This document shows, piece after piece, positions 9,002-18,283 of a stretch of DNA of 64,000 bases. Each line of letters starts with the position of its first letter. Within the stretch, counting starts at the first letter, position 1. The translations under genes and the position numbers were made by a program. The notes beneath the pieces were generated by a model, which made no database searches, had not been told where the DNA came from, and was given only the letters and a program-made list of their open reading frames with translations. Source of the stretch: Marinilabiliaceae bacterium (lineage in GTDB: Bacteria > Bacteroidota > Bacteroidia > Bacteroidales > Marinilabiliaceae); the NCBI GenBank assembly GCA_016933045.1, contig JAFGBR010000013.1, positions 61,723 through 125,722 on the forward strand, written 5' to 3'.

Positions 9002-10843
9002 CTATTCGGCTAATGGATCGAATGTTGCATCAGATTTCCAACCTATAGTCTGTTTAACTGCCGGACAACTTTCTATTATTGCTTTTGGAATTACATAAAA
9101 ATCGTAAAGCTCTTGATAAGTTATAATTCCAGAAAGACCTGGCCCGGTTTCCTCAATAACGTTATATGATCTTGTAAAATACTTATCATAATCCACTGCA
9201 GAATTTAAATCAAAATGATTTTCTATTAGAACAGTATCAATCCTATAATATTTACTATATGCACCAGTTCCACCAACTTTATTGGTATAAGGTGATTTGG
9301 GTCTTAAAACTATTGAATGGCGCTGTGTTCCATTAAGCTTTTTAGTATATTTTCCTAAATCTTTTCGATACATTAAACGTCGGCGTAAATCCCAATATCG
9401 TTTGCCTTCATATGCAAATTCGGCCAATCGTTCATTCATTATTGTTTCTCTTAAAAACTCCTGATCATTTTTATCAGGCAACCCATAATTACCATCATCA
9501 CCTGCTTCAATTCCAGCTCGTTTCCTAACCATTATCAATTTATCAATAGCAGTTTGACCATCTCCAATCTCATTAGCACACTCAGCCAGGTTTAACAAAA
9601 CTTCGGCATAACGCAACTCGTGCCATGTTGTTGTTGTATTACCTACTTCAGCATAATCAACACCATAATCACTTGCTTTCCGGCACAAGAATGAATTTGT
9701 TAATGAAGAAAGTAAATTCTCAATATAGTTCTTACTTGCATAATATGCTATTACATCTGACCCTGTAGTTCTTCCAGCCATTGGCCATTGACCGCCTGTA
9801 AAACCAACTGTATAATAAAATCTTGGATCTCGGTTTACCCAATACATAACAGAATCAAAACCCGACGTTGGATCAGCCGTAAATTTTCCATTTGCCATTG
9901 GGAAAGCTTTAACTAATTCCCATGTTGGTTGGCATTTTTTTGCTCCGCCTCCAGACATTGGCCTAATATTTTCTTCCCAGTTATTTTTATAAACAGTTCC
10001 ATCATAAGTTCTAAATAATATTGCTTCATCATTAACCATTACATTATCTGTAAATATATTCTCAAAAACAGTATTTAACTTTCGCGGATTTTGCCCAAAT
10101 GTTAAAATTGAATCTGCTGCAAAATTTGCTTTATAAGCAGTTTGCCAACGACTTTGATCACCTGACCTATTAAACAAAGGACTAGCCCATGTAAGTAAAA
10201 CCCTACCTTTAAAAGCAGCTGCGGCTCCTTTGGTTATTCTGCCACAATCACTCTCGGACCTCCATTTTTCAGGTAAAAGCTTAATAGCTCTATCTAAATC
10301 TTTAACAATTAACTCAACACTCCTTTTAGTTGTTTCACGGGGTACATTTAAATCTTCATAAAACGGGTCTTGAACATGCAAAACAAAAGAAACACCTCCA
10401 TGCATGCGCACCATCCTCCAATATCTTAAAGCTCTTAAAAAATAGGCCTGACCGGTAATTAAACCTTTCACAGAATCAGATAAAGAACCTTCATTAACGC
10501 CTTCTATTAAAATGTTTAGATCTCTTATTTTACGATAGTTATCAAGATGCATTTCCTTGTTACCATGTGATCCCATTTGATTACTCACATCATTATATAT
10601 CCCATATAAAATCTCTTCATTATCATCGTCTTGAAATTCTTCGGTTAAGTCACCAAATTCACCTAACCCTGATGTAGGCATACACGTTTCATACAACCTA
10701 TTTAAAAACATAATAGACTGATTTTCTGTATCCCATATATTATCAGAAACTGAATTCAGATTGTGTTTATCAAGAACATCTTCACAACTGCTAAAGTATA
10801 GCATTGTAAGAACACCTAAAACTGTTATTATTTTAATATTCAT
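9002..10843 (-). CDS. SusD/RagB-family outer-membrane glycan-binding lipoprotein
   Basis: I chose the ATG at 10843 (MNIKIITVLGVLTML) rather than 10882 because it places a lipobox at the expected distance (LYFSSCEDV, Cys at about residue 20). The protein has about 613 residues, the usual SusD size. Family features include the helical TPR-like N-half (LRALRYWRMVRMHGGVSFVL) and the C-terminal region with LRYAEVLLNLAECANEIGD, RKRAG and ERLAEFAYEGKRYWDLRR. SusD proteins cap the SusC channel and bind oligosaccharides at the cell surface. It is the gene directly downstream of susC, and its context implies binding of pectic oligosaccharides. Confidence 0.95.
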   Translation of the reverse strand: MNIKIITVLGVLTMLYFSSCEDVLDKHNLNSVSDNIWDTENQSIMFLNRLYETCMPTSGLGEFGDLTEEFQDDDNEEILYGIYNDVSNQMGSHGNKEMHLDNYRKIRDLNILIEGVNEGSLSDSVKGLITGQAYFLRALRYWRMVRMHGGVSFVLHVQDPFYEDLNVPRETTKRSVELIVKDLDRAIKLLPEKWRSESDCGRITKGAAAAFKGRVLLTWASPLFNRSGDQSRWQTAYKANFAADSILTFGQNPRKLNTVFENIFTDNVMVNDEAILFRTYDGTVYKNNWEENIRPMSGGGAKKCQPTWELVKAFPMANGKFTADPTSGFDSVMYWVNRDPRFYYTVGFTGGQWPMAGRTTGSDVIAYYASKNYIENLLSSLTNSFLCRKASDYGVDYAEVGNTTTTWHELRYAEVLLNLAECANEIGDGQTAIDKLIMVRKRAGIEAGDDGNYGLPDKNDQEFLRETIMNERLAEFAYEGKRYWDLRRRLMYRKDLGKYTKKLNGTQRHSIVLRPKSPYTNKVGGTGAYSKYYRIDTVLIENHFDLNSAVDYDKYFTRSYNVIEETGPGLSGIITYQELYDFYVIPKAIIESCPAVKQTIGWKSDATFDPLAE

Positions 10844-10932
10844 ATATTTACAATTAATCTTTAGTCGTAAGTTACACAACAATAATTATCTTCATACACT
10901 AACGAAAGCTTATTATTAGCTTGCTACTTAAT

Positions 10933-13900
10933 TTACAAACTCATATTAATACCAAAATTGAATGTTCTCAATAAAGGATATGTATTAAACCTAGCAATCG
11001 CATCGTCTTTATAATCAAAAGTACTTACCGGAGTCCACAAGTTACTACCTGTAAAATATACTCTTAGAGATGGGATACCCCATCTGTTCGAAATCTCCTT
11101 TGGAAAAGCATAAGATACATTTAAAGTATTTAATCGCACAGTATATACATCCTTCATCCAAAAAGATGAATGTAATGCATTAGTACTTGCATAATAAGGA
11201 TTTGGATATTTGGCATTAACATTATCCTCGGTCCAATAATCAGCCCTAAAAGCAGGAACATTCTTTTCGTATGATGCAGCTGCAATTGCAGCCTTATCAA
11301 CCATTTTTGATCCAACTCCCCAAGCAAAAGTCCATAACATATCTACACTCAGATTTTTCCAAGAAAATCCCATTCGCGAACTAGTAGGCAACAAATTCTT
11401 TGCAACAAATGAATCATTAACTTTTTCAATATAAATTTGATCAAAGCTATCTACATAACCATCAGGTTCTTGTACATAATAAGGTTCATCACCAACACCT
11501 GGCCTTCCTATATCTTGAAAATATAACATCCCTAATTCTGGATTACTATAATCAATTCCCATATTAAGAGGCTGATAATCGTGTCCCCACCTAGCATTCC
11601 ACTCCGCATTAATAGCATCAAGCTGCTCCCTGGTTCGGATAATACCATTCGTAACATACCCCTGCTCTGGACTTCCTAATGAAGAATAAGTACTTTTTCC
11701 GATAGGATATCTAAAATCTGCAGGTTTTGAATATTCAGCATCATAATCATGTGCTTCAAGAAGACGGTTTGTGGCAAAATTGAAAATTCCTTTTACATAC
11801 CACTTAAAATCGTTACCTACTCGTCCGCTATAACCAAGTGTCATATCGTAACCCCACATCTCCATACGACCCAAATTTTGTGAAGGCATAGCAGTTATTC
11901 CTGATGTTTTTGGTAACGAGGCTTGAACCGCTTCTAACATATCGTATTGATAAATATAAAATGCATCAACTGTAACATCAACCTTACTATTAAACAATTT
12001 TAGATCTAAACCAACATTATTCGAAATATGCTTCTCCCAACTAACTCCAGTACTCTCGACATCAGGATCTATATATTTCATTGAATTTCCAAAATTTCCG
12101 TCACCAAACACATATGTAGTATTATTTGGCTCATATAATCTTATATATTCAAAAGGAGGAACAGAAGCATAGCCTAACTTACCCCAAGAATATCTAACTT
12201 TTAAAAAGTCAATAAATGGGAAAGTGCTTTTAAAAAAATTCTCCTCCGACACAATCCATCCGACTGAAACAGATGGAAAAAATCCCCACCTTTCACTTGG
12301 TGAAAATTGTGTTTTCCCTTCATATCGGAATGCAGATTCCAATAAATACTTATCCGCATAGCTATAATTCACACGACTAATTGTTGCTAATTCACCACCT
12401 TCATCCATTGCGCCATCAGTCTGTGCATTGTTGTTTCTATCAAAACCTCGTTGAGTTTCAATATTCTCAACTAATAATTCATGAGCAGTAGATTTAAAGT
12501 TATTTCCAGAATTCTCCCTTTGCTCATAATTAATAAAAGCCGAAAAGCTATGCCTACCAATTTTTTTATCATACGCTAAACTCCCATTAAACTGATAGTT
12601 TTGACCATAATTATAAGTTTCACTGATTTGACTGCTTTTTCCAGAATTCTTTTTTTCCACATTATAAATGTTATTACTATATAATAACTGATATAAATCA
12701 CCTTCATCATTTGTCAATTTTTCGAACTGATGAATATTAAAAGGTAACCGAATATCTTTGTTATATGAATGAGATTCTCGCCTGTTATATGTTAATGATG
12801 CAGATAAACCCTTGACCCACGGTAAATCATATTTTAAATTTATACCAACAGTATTTCCCTTTGCAATATTTTGCTTGAAACTATTAGTATTAAATGATGC
12901 TAAGACATTATTCTTATCACTAGCTTTCTCTCCATATGTTAAAACAGGATACCCATCAATATATGGTGGAGTCCACTTTGGAGCATTAAGTAAACTAGCA
13001 AATACACCAGCCATCGTAGAACCTCCTTCAGAACCTTCAAAATATGGATATTTTCTACTATTGTTATCAACAGAAACAGTGACTGAAGCTTTTAACCCAT
13101 CAACAATTTCAGCATCCAATCCGATTCGGTATGAATATTTAGTGACATCCAAGTTATCAAAGTTACCTGTTTCATATACATGTGAACCACCAATAAAATA
13201 GTTCACTTTTTCACTACCGCCCGAAAGATTAATTGTATTTCTAGAAATACTGGAAAGTTTCCATGCATCATCTAACCAATTATAATCATAACCGCTCAAT
13301 AAACCGAGCTCTTCCTCTGAAATTGGCCCATCATTACGGCCTGCATTTTGAATGTTAAGCATGCTGGCATGATCATGAGCACTCAACATTTCTGTTTGTT
13401 GAGTTGCGTCACTTATACCATAACTTCCAGAATACGATATTCTTAACTTTCCTTCTTTACCGCGTTTTGTTTTCACCAGTATAACACCATTTGCACCACT
13501 TGATCCATAAACAGATGCAGATGCATCTTTTAAAACGGATATACTCTCAATTTGAGATGGATCCAACACATCAAATTCGTTTTGACCAACACGAAATCCA
13601 TCAATTATATAGAGAGGTGAAGCATCTTTTGGTGCGTCTCCAGCTGTACCAAAGGTTTTTTCTTCCAAGCGAACATATACTCTTGTAGGATTTCCTGGCA
13701 TTCCACTGGATTGGCCAGCTCCAGCATAAACTCCAGCCATTCTACCATTTAATAGACTACTTAAGCTTGTTGCTGGTATATCTTCAATTTCTTTTGCATC
13801 TAAACTCTCAACACCTCCCAACAAGTTGACCCGTTTCACTTCTCCATATCCAACAACAACAACTTCATCAAGACCAGTAATATCCGCTTCCATTACAATA

Positions 13901-14265
13901 TTAATCTCTGCTCTACCATTTATAGAAATCTCCTGTGTAGTAAAACCTATATATGTAATAAGAAGAATATCATTGGCACTTGCCGAAATATTGTATCTAC
14001 CATTTACATCAGTAATTGTTCCTGTTGAGGTTCCATTTACAATAATATTGACACCAATTAATGGTTCTTTCTTTTCATCGGTAATAAGCCCCGAAATGCT
14101 AACTTTTTCATTTTCCTGAGCATACACCTGTTTATTACTAAACGATAAAAACAACATCAATATCAAAAAAAGGACTTTGTATTTAACATTGTAGATCGCC
14201 AATTCATTGAGTTTGAATAAGGTCAAACAAATGGATTTTTTCATATGATCATTATTAGTTTTCAA
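10933..14265 (-). CDS. SusC/RagA-family TonB-linked outer-membrane transporter
   Basis: The protein has 1110 residues. A long n-region signal peptide is followed by a carboxypeptidase-regulatory-like domain (VSISGLITDEKKEPLIGVNI, about 55-135) and the TonB box/plug (DEVVVVGYGEVKR; SLLNGRMAGVYAG; DPSQIESISVLKDASASVYG). The remaining roughly 850 residues form the beta-barrel, ending in LLRTFNFGINMSL with a typical aromatic/hydrophobic terminal strand. It imports oligosaccharides energised by TonB-ExbBD. An alternative start is codon 8 (14244). It pairs with the adjacent SusD. A 21-bp-spaced direct repeat lies just upstream and a strong hairpin separates it from the gene before it. Confidence 0.95.
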   Translation of the reverse strand: MKTNNDHMKKSICLTLFKLNELAIYNVKYKVLFLILMLFLSFSNKQVYAQENEKVSISGLITDEKKEPLIGVNIIVNGTSTGTITDVNGRYNISASANDILLITYIGFTTQEISINGRAEINIVMEADITGLDEVVVVGYGEVKRVNLLGGVESLDAKEIEDIPATSLSSLLNGRMAGVYAGAGQSSGMPGNPTRVYVRLEEKTFGTAGDAPKDASPLYIIDGFRVGQNEFDVLDPSQIESISVLKDASASVYGSSGANGVILVKTKRGKEGKLRISYSGSYGISDATQQTEMLSAHDHASMLNIQNAGRNDGPISEEELGLLSGYDYNWLDDAWKLSSISRNTINLSGGSEKVNYFIGGSHVYETGNFDNLDVTKYSYRIGLDAEIVDGLKASVTVSVDNNSRKYPYFEGSEGGSTMAGVFASLLNAPKWTPPYIDGYPVLTYGEKASDKNNVLASFNTNSFKQNIAKGNTVGINLKYDLPWVKGLSASLTYNRRESHSYNKDIRLPFNIHQFEKLTNDEGDLYQLLYSNNIYNVEKKNSGKSSQISETYNYGQNYQFNGSLAYDKKIGRHSFSAFINYEQRENSGNNFKSTAHELLVENIETQRGFDRNNNAQTDGAMDEGGELATISRVNYSYADKYLLESAFRYEGKTQFSPSERWGFFPSVSVGWIVSEENFFKSTFPFIDFLKVRYSWGKLGYASVPPFEYIRLYEPNNTTYVFGDGNFGNSMKYIDPDVESTGVSWEKHISNNVGLDLKLFNSKVDVTVDAFYIYQYDMLEAVQASLPKTSGITAMPSQNLGRMEMWGYDMTLGYSGRVGNDFKWYVKGIFNFATNRLLEAHDYDAEYSKPADFRYPIGKSTYSSLGSPEQGYVTNGIIRTREQLDAINAEWNARWGHDYQPLNMGIDYSNPELGMLYFQDIGRPGVGDEPYYVQEPDGYVDSFDQIYIEKVNDSFVAKNLLPTSSRMGFSWKNLSVDMLWTFAWGVGSKMVDKAAIAAASYEKNVPAFRADYWTEDNVNAKYPNPYYASTNALHSSFWMKDVYTVRLNTLNVSYAFPKEISNRWGIPSLRVYFTGSNLWTPVSTFDYKDDAIARFNTYPLLRTFNFGINMSL

Positions 14266-14307
14266 ATGCGATTTGATTTAAATATTATAGACTATAAACA
14301 ATTGCAT

Positions 14308-14336
14308 TGTCTAACATCAATACTATACTGTCTAAC
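14308..14336 (-). promoter_or_regulatory. 21-bp-spaced direct repeat upstream of susC
   Basis: The octamer TGTCTAAC (plus-strand reading) occurs at 14308-14315 and again at 14329-14336, exactly 21 bp apart. That places both copies on the same face of the helix. They lie about 43-71 bp upstream of the susC ATG. Direct repeats at this spacing are what an AraC-type dimer such as a HTCS output domain would bind. The site and its regulator are inference. Confidence 0.4.
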
Positions 14337-14348
14337 TAAAAAATATAT

Positions 14349-14387
14349 AATCAGCTTCAAAGATGAATTATCTCTTTGAAGCTGATT
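14349..14387 (-). terminator. 15-bp perfect hairpin between T9SS protein gene and susC
   Basis: Arms 14349-14363 and 14373-14387 are perfectly complementary (15 bp) with a 9-nt loop. On the minus strand the stem is followed by an AT-rich tract containing a run of six T. It lies immediately after the stop at 14399, so it probably ends the upstream transcript, or attenuates it before susC. Confidence 0.7.
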
Positions 14388-14398
14388 GATTATAAACT

Positions 14399-15448
14399 CT
14401 ATTTTTTCAAAATTTTTATTGTTGTTGTTTTAGAAGCTGAACTGGCTTTTACAACATAAATACCATCAGCAAGGTCACTTGTAGACATTACATCATCAAC
14501 TTTAGCATTTTTAACCACAGCTCCATCACAACTAAATACCTCAATAAATGCAGGTTCAGATACAACAATCTGGTCATTTACTGAAGTTACAGTTAATCCA
14601 CCACTTAAAACATCATTTATACCGGTTGGGGCATCTCCACCATACACCTTCAAATCGTGAATACGAACTGCTTGTTCACTTGTGGGATTAGAAATAAACA
14701 TTAACATTACATTTGATGCTTTAATTTGATCTTCCCATAACATTCCGTTTCCTGAAACCTGACAGTTGTATTCATTCATTTTTTTTGTCATGATGTATGG
14801 ATCACCAGGAAAGTCAGCTGGACTTTTTGTATAACTCGTATTCCAAGCATCACCAGGTTGATATCGTAATGTATCCCAAGTCAAACTATCATTTAAACTA
14901 AATAATAATGCAAAACCTCTTCTAACACCGCCTGAACTTGAATGAGAATACTGAATTGCCTCCACGTAAGGAAGTTGTCTTAAATCGATCATAAAATACC
15001 CACGAGTATCACCATAACCTTGACGACTCACTTCTACAAAGCCGTTAGATACACCTTCTGTTGTAGGATCTGGATCTCTTGGAGTACCATCACTGTTTAA
15101 AGAATAAGCAACACCCCATGTAGGAGCAAATGCACAAGTGTCAAAAGTAAAAGTGGCACTCCCTAAATAGTTAATGAATGGAATATCTTTTACCTGATTT
15201 CTATGTCCCCATATCCATTCAAAAGTACCCTCATCAAAAACGTCTTTACTATTTCCTTGATTCGTATGTTCTCTTGAATGCAAATGTTCATAGGTAGTAA
15301 AATCTTCTTCAATAACTACATCTGATGAAATGATTAGATTATCCCACCCTGTACCAGGGTCTGTATTTTGAGCAAGCAAATCTAGATTGCTCAACAACAA
15401 AGCCATTGTGGATAGCACAAATAAACGTGTAAAAATTTTGTTCTTCAT
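14399..15448 (-). CDS. Unrecognised T9SS-exported protein of the pectin locus
   Basis: The protein has 349 residues with a signal peptide (1-26, LLSNLDLLAQ). The C-terminal ~75 residues are a type A T9SS sorting domain (FIEVFSCDGAVVKNAK, ADGIYVVKASS, TIKILKK). The central ~240 residues match no family I know. They are rich in aromatic residues (WDNLI, FEWIWGHRNQ, FAPTWGVAYSL), with a Gly/Ser-rich patch (SHSSSGGVRRGF) and a segment (ALLFSLNDSLTWDTLRY) typical of beta-sandwich proteins. It may be a beta-helix-associated or carbohydrate-binding surface protein. The gene sits directly before susCD, where surface glycan-binding proteins or enzymes are often encoded. No function is assigned. Confidence 0.6.
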   Translation of the reverse strand: MKNKIFTRLFVLSTMALLLSNLDLLAQNTDPGTGWDNLIISSDVVIEEDFTTYEHLHSREHTNQGNSKDVFDEGTFEWIWGHRNQVKDIPFINYLGSATFTFDTCAFAPTWGVAYSLNSDGTPRDPDPTTEGVSNGFVEVSRQGYGDTRGYFMIDLRQLPYVEAIQYSHSSSGGVRRGFALLFSLNDSLTWDTLRYQPGDAWNTSYTKSPADFPGDPYIMTKKMNEYNCQVSGNGMLWEDQIKASNVMLMFISNPTSEQAVRIHDLKVYGGDAPTGINDVLSGGLTVTSVNDQIVVSEPAFIEVFSCDGAVVKNAKVDDVMSTSDLADGIYVVKASSASKTTTIKILKK

Positions 15449-15531
15449 AACAATTGAATTTTATAGTTAGACATAAGCAAATTTAGTTGCTTGAATTGAT
15501 TTGTATATGACAATAATTGTTTAAATACATG

Positions 15532-17094
15532 CTACTTTTTATCTTTCAACGACTGTTTCCATCCCGCATAAGTTAAATGATCTATTACTTTTTCACTTTT
15601 AAAAAACAGACTTGATAACCACCCCACCACAAATAAAACGATATGGCTATATACGCCTAACATATATTTATGATGACTAAAGTTAAGATTTCCACAGTCA
15701 ATAAGCAACTTAGACTCTCCACCTATGTCAAATTTTGTGGATGTCAAGACTGCCCAACCGGTAAAAAGGATACTTGCAATAATTCCAACCAAAACACCTT
15801 TTTTATTAGCTCGTTTACTAAAAATACCCAACAGAAATAAACCCGCAATACCACCCGAAAAAATTGAGTACAGAGTAAATACTATGCCTAATACACCTTT
15901 ACCTCCAATTTTAGTGTAATACAATGCTATTAAAACAGATGCAATACCAGCCAAAATAATTATTACCCGGCTAAGCATCATTCGTTGTTTTTCGCTACTG
16001 TTGGGTTTAAAACGTACGTAATAATCCTCAACACAAATAGCCGACAAGCAATTCAAATCGGAGTCAAGACTGGAAATGGCAGCAGCCAATAATGCAGAGA
16101 GTACCAAACCAATAACTCCAACCGGCAACTGGTTTATAATAAAAAACGGAAATACAGCATCGGGTTTAATACCTTCGGGCAAAGCATTAACGTTAATTTG
16201 ATAATATGCGAACAACGCTGTTCCGATGAACATAAACAACCCCCAAACAGGCACACTAAACAACACACCTATCAACGATGCTTTAATGGCTTCTTTGTCT
16301 GATTTTGCTGTCAAATATCGTTGAACTATAGTCTGATCGGTTCCATATTTTTGAATGGCATAAAATATACCGTTAAGAGCCATAACTACAAAAGTGAGTT
16401 GAGCAAAATCGAATGTGTAAGGGCCAAAACCAGTTTTTCCATTCTCAACAGCCACACTCCAAATTTGTGATGGCCCACCAGGAACCGAAAATAATATAAT
16501 AATAAGCGAAACAACACCTCCAACAATGAGCAGAAAACCCTGTATAACATCTAACCACACAACAGCCTCAATACCTCCCAAAAAAGTTATTAACACAACA
16601 ATAGCTCCAATAACAAGTATTGTTGTTGTGGTATCAAAACCAGTCATTTTTGAAAATGCCAGTGCTATAAGAAAAAATACAGTTCCCATTTTCGAAAAAT
16701 GAGCCAAAAAGAAACCTAATGAGGCATAAATACGCGCAAAAAAACCAAAACGCTGCTCGAAGTATTCGTAAGCACTCAGTTGTATTACATTTCGGTAAAG
16801 AGGCACAACAAACTTCACAAAAAATATTAACACAACAGGCACCATCAAACCCTGAACCAGCAATATCCAGTTAGATGCAAACCCTTCACCCGGATATGCC
16901 AAAAATGTAACACTGCTAATTAATGTAGCTAAAATTGAAATTCCTATAGCCCAGGCTGGTAACGACCCGCTTGCTGTGAAGTACTTTTTTATATTATCCT
17001 GTTTTTTCGAAAATCTTAAGCTAATGGCTATTGGTACTAATAACGATATTAGTACAATAATATAATCAATTATATGAATTTGAGGATTTGTCAT
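15532..17094 (-). CDS. Sodium:solute symporter (SSS family)
   Basis: The protein has 520 residues with about 13-14 hydrophobic segments. N-terminal features include RFSKKQDNIKKYFTASGSLP and the SSS-type region PAWAIGISILATLISSVTFL. The later motif AAAISSLDSDLNCLSAI is the conserved S-S-LDSd-N element of TM8 in the family (sodium-site region). SSS carriers import sugars, acids or amino acids with sodium. It ends a six-gene operon and its start is 8 bp from the stop of the kinase gene, so its substrate is probably the acid sugar (or precursor) that the operon breaks down. Confidence 0.9.
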   Translation of the reverse strand: MTNPQIHIIDYIIVLISLLVPIAISLRFSKKQDNIKKYFTASGSLPAWAIGISILATLISSVTFLAYPGEGFASNWILLVQGLMVPVVLIFFVKFVVPLYRNVIQLSAYEYFEQRFGFFARIYASLGFFLAHFSKMGTVFFLIALAFSKMTGFDTTTTILVIGAIVVLITFLGGIEAVVWLDVIQGFLLIVGGVVSLIIILFSVPGGPSQIWSVAVENGKTGFGPYTFDFAQLTFVVMALNGIFYAIQKYGTDQTIVQRYLTAKSDKEAIKASLIGVLFSVPVWGLFMFIGTALFAYYQINVNALPEGIKPDAVFPFFIINQLPVGVIGLVLSALLAAAISSLDSDLNCLSAICVEDYYVRFKPNSSEKQRMMLSRVIIILAGIASVLIALYYTKIGGKGVLGIVFTLYSIFSGGIAGLFLLGIFSKRANKKGVLVGIIASILFTGWAVLTSTKFDIGGESKLLIDCGNLNFSHHKYMLGVYSHIVLFVVGWLSSLFFKSEKVIDHLTYAGWKQSLKDKK

Positions 17095-17102
17095 ATTAAT
17101 TT

Positions 17103-18281
17103 TTATTTTAATTTTTCAACATGAACATCATTTTGCCAGACTATTTCGGGCCACGAATAACTTCCAGGTTTGGTTGTTAAAAACAAATTAGGATACTCTG
17201 CAACTGCCATACGAATAATACCAACCTCGAACTCCTGCACTGGTATTAATTTTTTAACCCCCATAAGGTTTAATATGGTCGATGTGGTACTGCCCCCCTC
17301 AATCAAAAGCTCATTTATTTCAACACGTTTCATCACATCAATAATTATTTGGGCAAAACACTTCTTAATTCGCTGACCAATATTTTCTTCGGCACTGGTA
17401 CGATAAGGAACAGCCAAAACCACCTTGTTATATTGTAAAATACCATCTACAATGGTATCCACCCACTTATCAAACCACAGTGTATCGTAATTTTTATTAA
17501 AATATATCTCCTCGGGCATATGCGAAAGCAAAATATCTTTCGATTTTAATTTTTCTTCAAAATCAATATCCTTAGGATATGAACTACCAAAAACAAAAAG
17601 TGCCTTTTCATTAAATACAACATCTTCATCTAACTCTTGTGGCTTAACATCAATTTTACTCTGCAAAAAAGAGTTAAAAAAACCAGAAGCACCTGCCGGC
17701 ATTGTCTTCTCATCAATTTGAATACACCAGTTCGTTAAGTCGTCTAAATCAACAACATCGGCAACAACAATACCTTCGCGTGGCAATACATCCATTGCCT
17801 TTGCGCCGGTAATTAATGGTATCTGTCCGAAACCAATAATATCTTTAACCGAAGCAGACGCAACAGGATAATCGGGATCGATAGAAAAATGAGTATGATG
17901 CAATGGTTCGCCATCAATAAAATATTCACCATTACTTATTGTTCGTTTAAAAATTGGGTTTGCAGCAACAACCACCGATTTTTTAAGTTTCATCACCTCC
18001 ATTTGAGCAACCAATTCGGCATAAACATTACCACGCAACACCGAATCGAGTTTTTTATAAATGTAATCGGGCTGTAACAGCATTAGTTTTGCCGTTATTG
18101 TTTTAATGGTTTTAGAAGCATCCATTGCACACATCGATCGGGTATCTGTTGCAATTACCAACAAATCTAAATCGTCGTGTTCAACCACATCAGTTTCAAT
18201 AGCTACCTTCAATCCGTGACGAATGCCTATTCCTCCAATCTCGGCTGCACCTGTAAAATCATCTGCAATAACAGCAATCAT
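17103..18281 (-). CDS. Four-carbon acid sugar kinase family (DUF1537)
   Basis: The protein has 392 residues. The N-terminal substrate domain opens with VIADDFTGAAEIGGIG and has ATDTRSM; the C-terminal ATP domain has LLIEGGSTTSTILNLMGV. These are the hallmark motifs of DUF1537 kinases. Characterised members phosphorylate C4 acid sugars (D-threonate, D-erythronate, 3-oxo-tetronates), and relatives act on 3-oxo-isoapionate. It lies 2 bp downstream of a PdxA-family gene; the DtnK plus PdxA2 pair is the known D-threonate/D-erythronate route to DHAP. The substrate is therefore inferred to be a C4 (or similar) aldonate. Confidence 0.85.
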   Translation of the reverse strand: MIAVIADDFTGAAEIGGIGIRHGLKVAIETDVVEHDDLDLLVIATDTRSMCAMDASKTIKTITAKLMLLQPDYIYKKLDSVLRGNVYAELVAQMEVMKLKKSVVVAANPIFKRTISNGEYFIDGEPLHHTHFSIDPDYPVASASVKDIIGFGQIPLITGAKAMDVLPREGIVVADVVDLDDLTNWCIQIDEKTMPAGASGFFNSFLQSKIDVKPQELDEDVVFNEKALFVFGSSYPKDIDFEEKLKSKDILLSHMPEEIYFNKNYDTLWFDKWVDTIVDGILQYNKVVLAVPYRTSAEENIGQRIKKCFAQIIIDVMKRVEINELLIEGGSTTSTILNLMGVKKLIPVQEFEVGIIRMAVAEYPNLFLTTKPGSYSWPEIVWQNDVHVEKLK

Positions 18282-18283
18282 TA

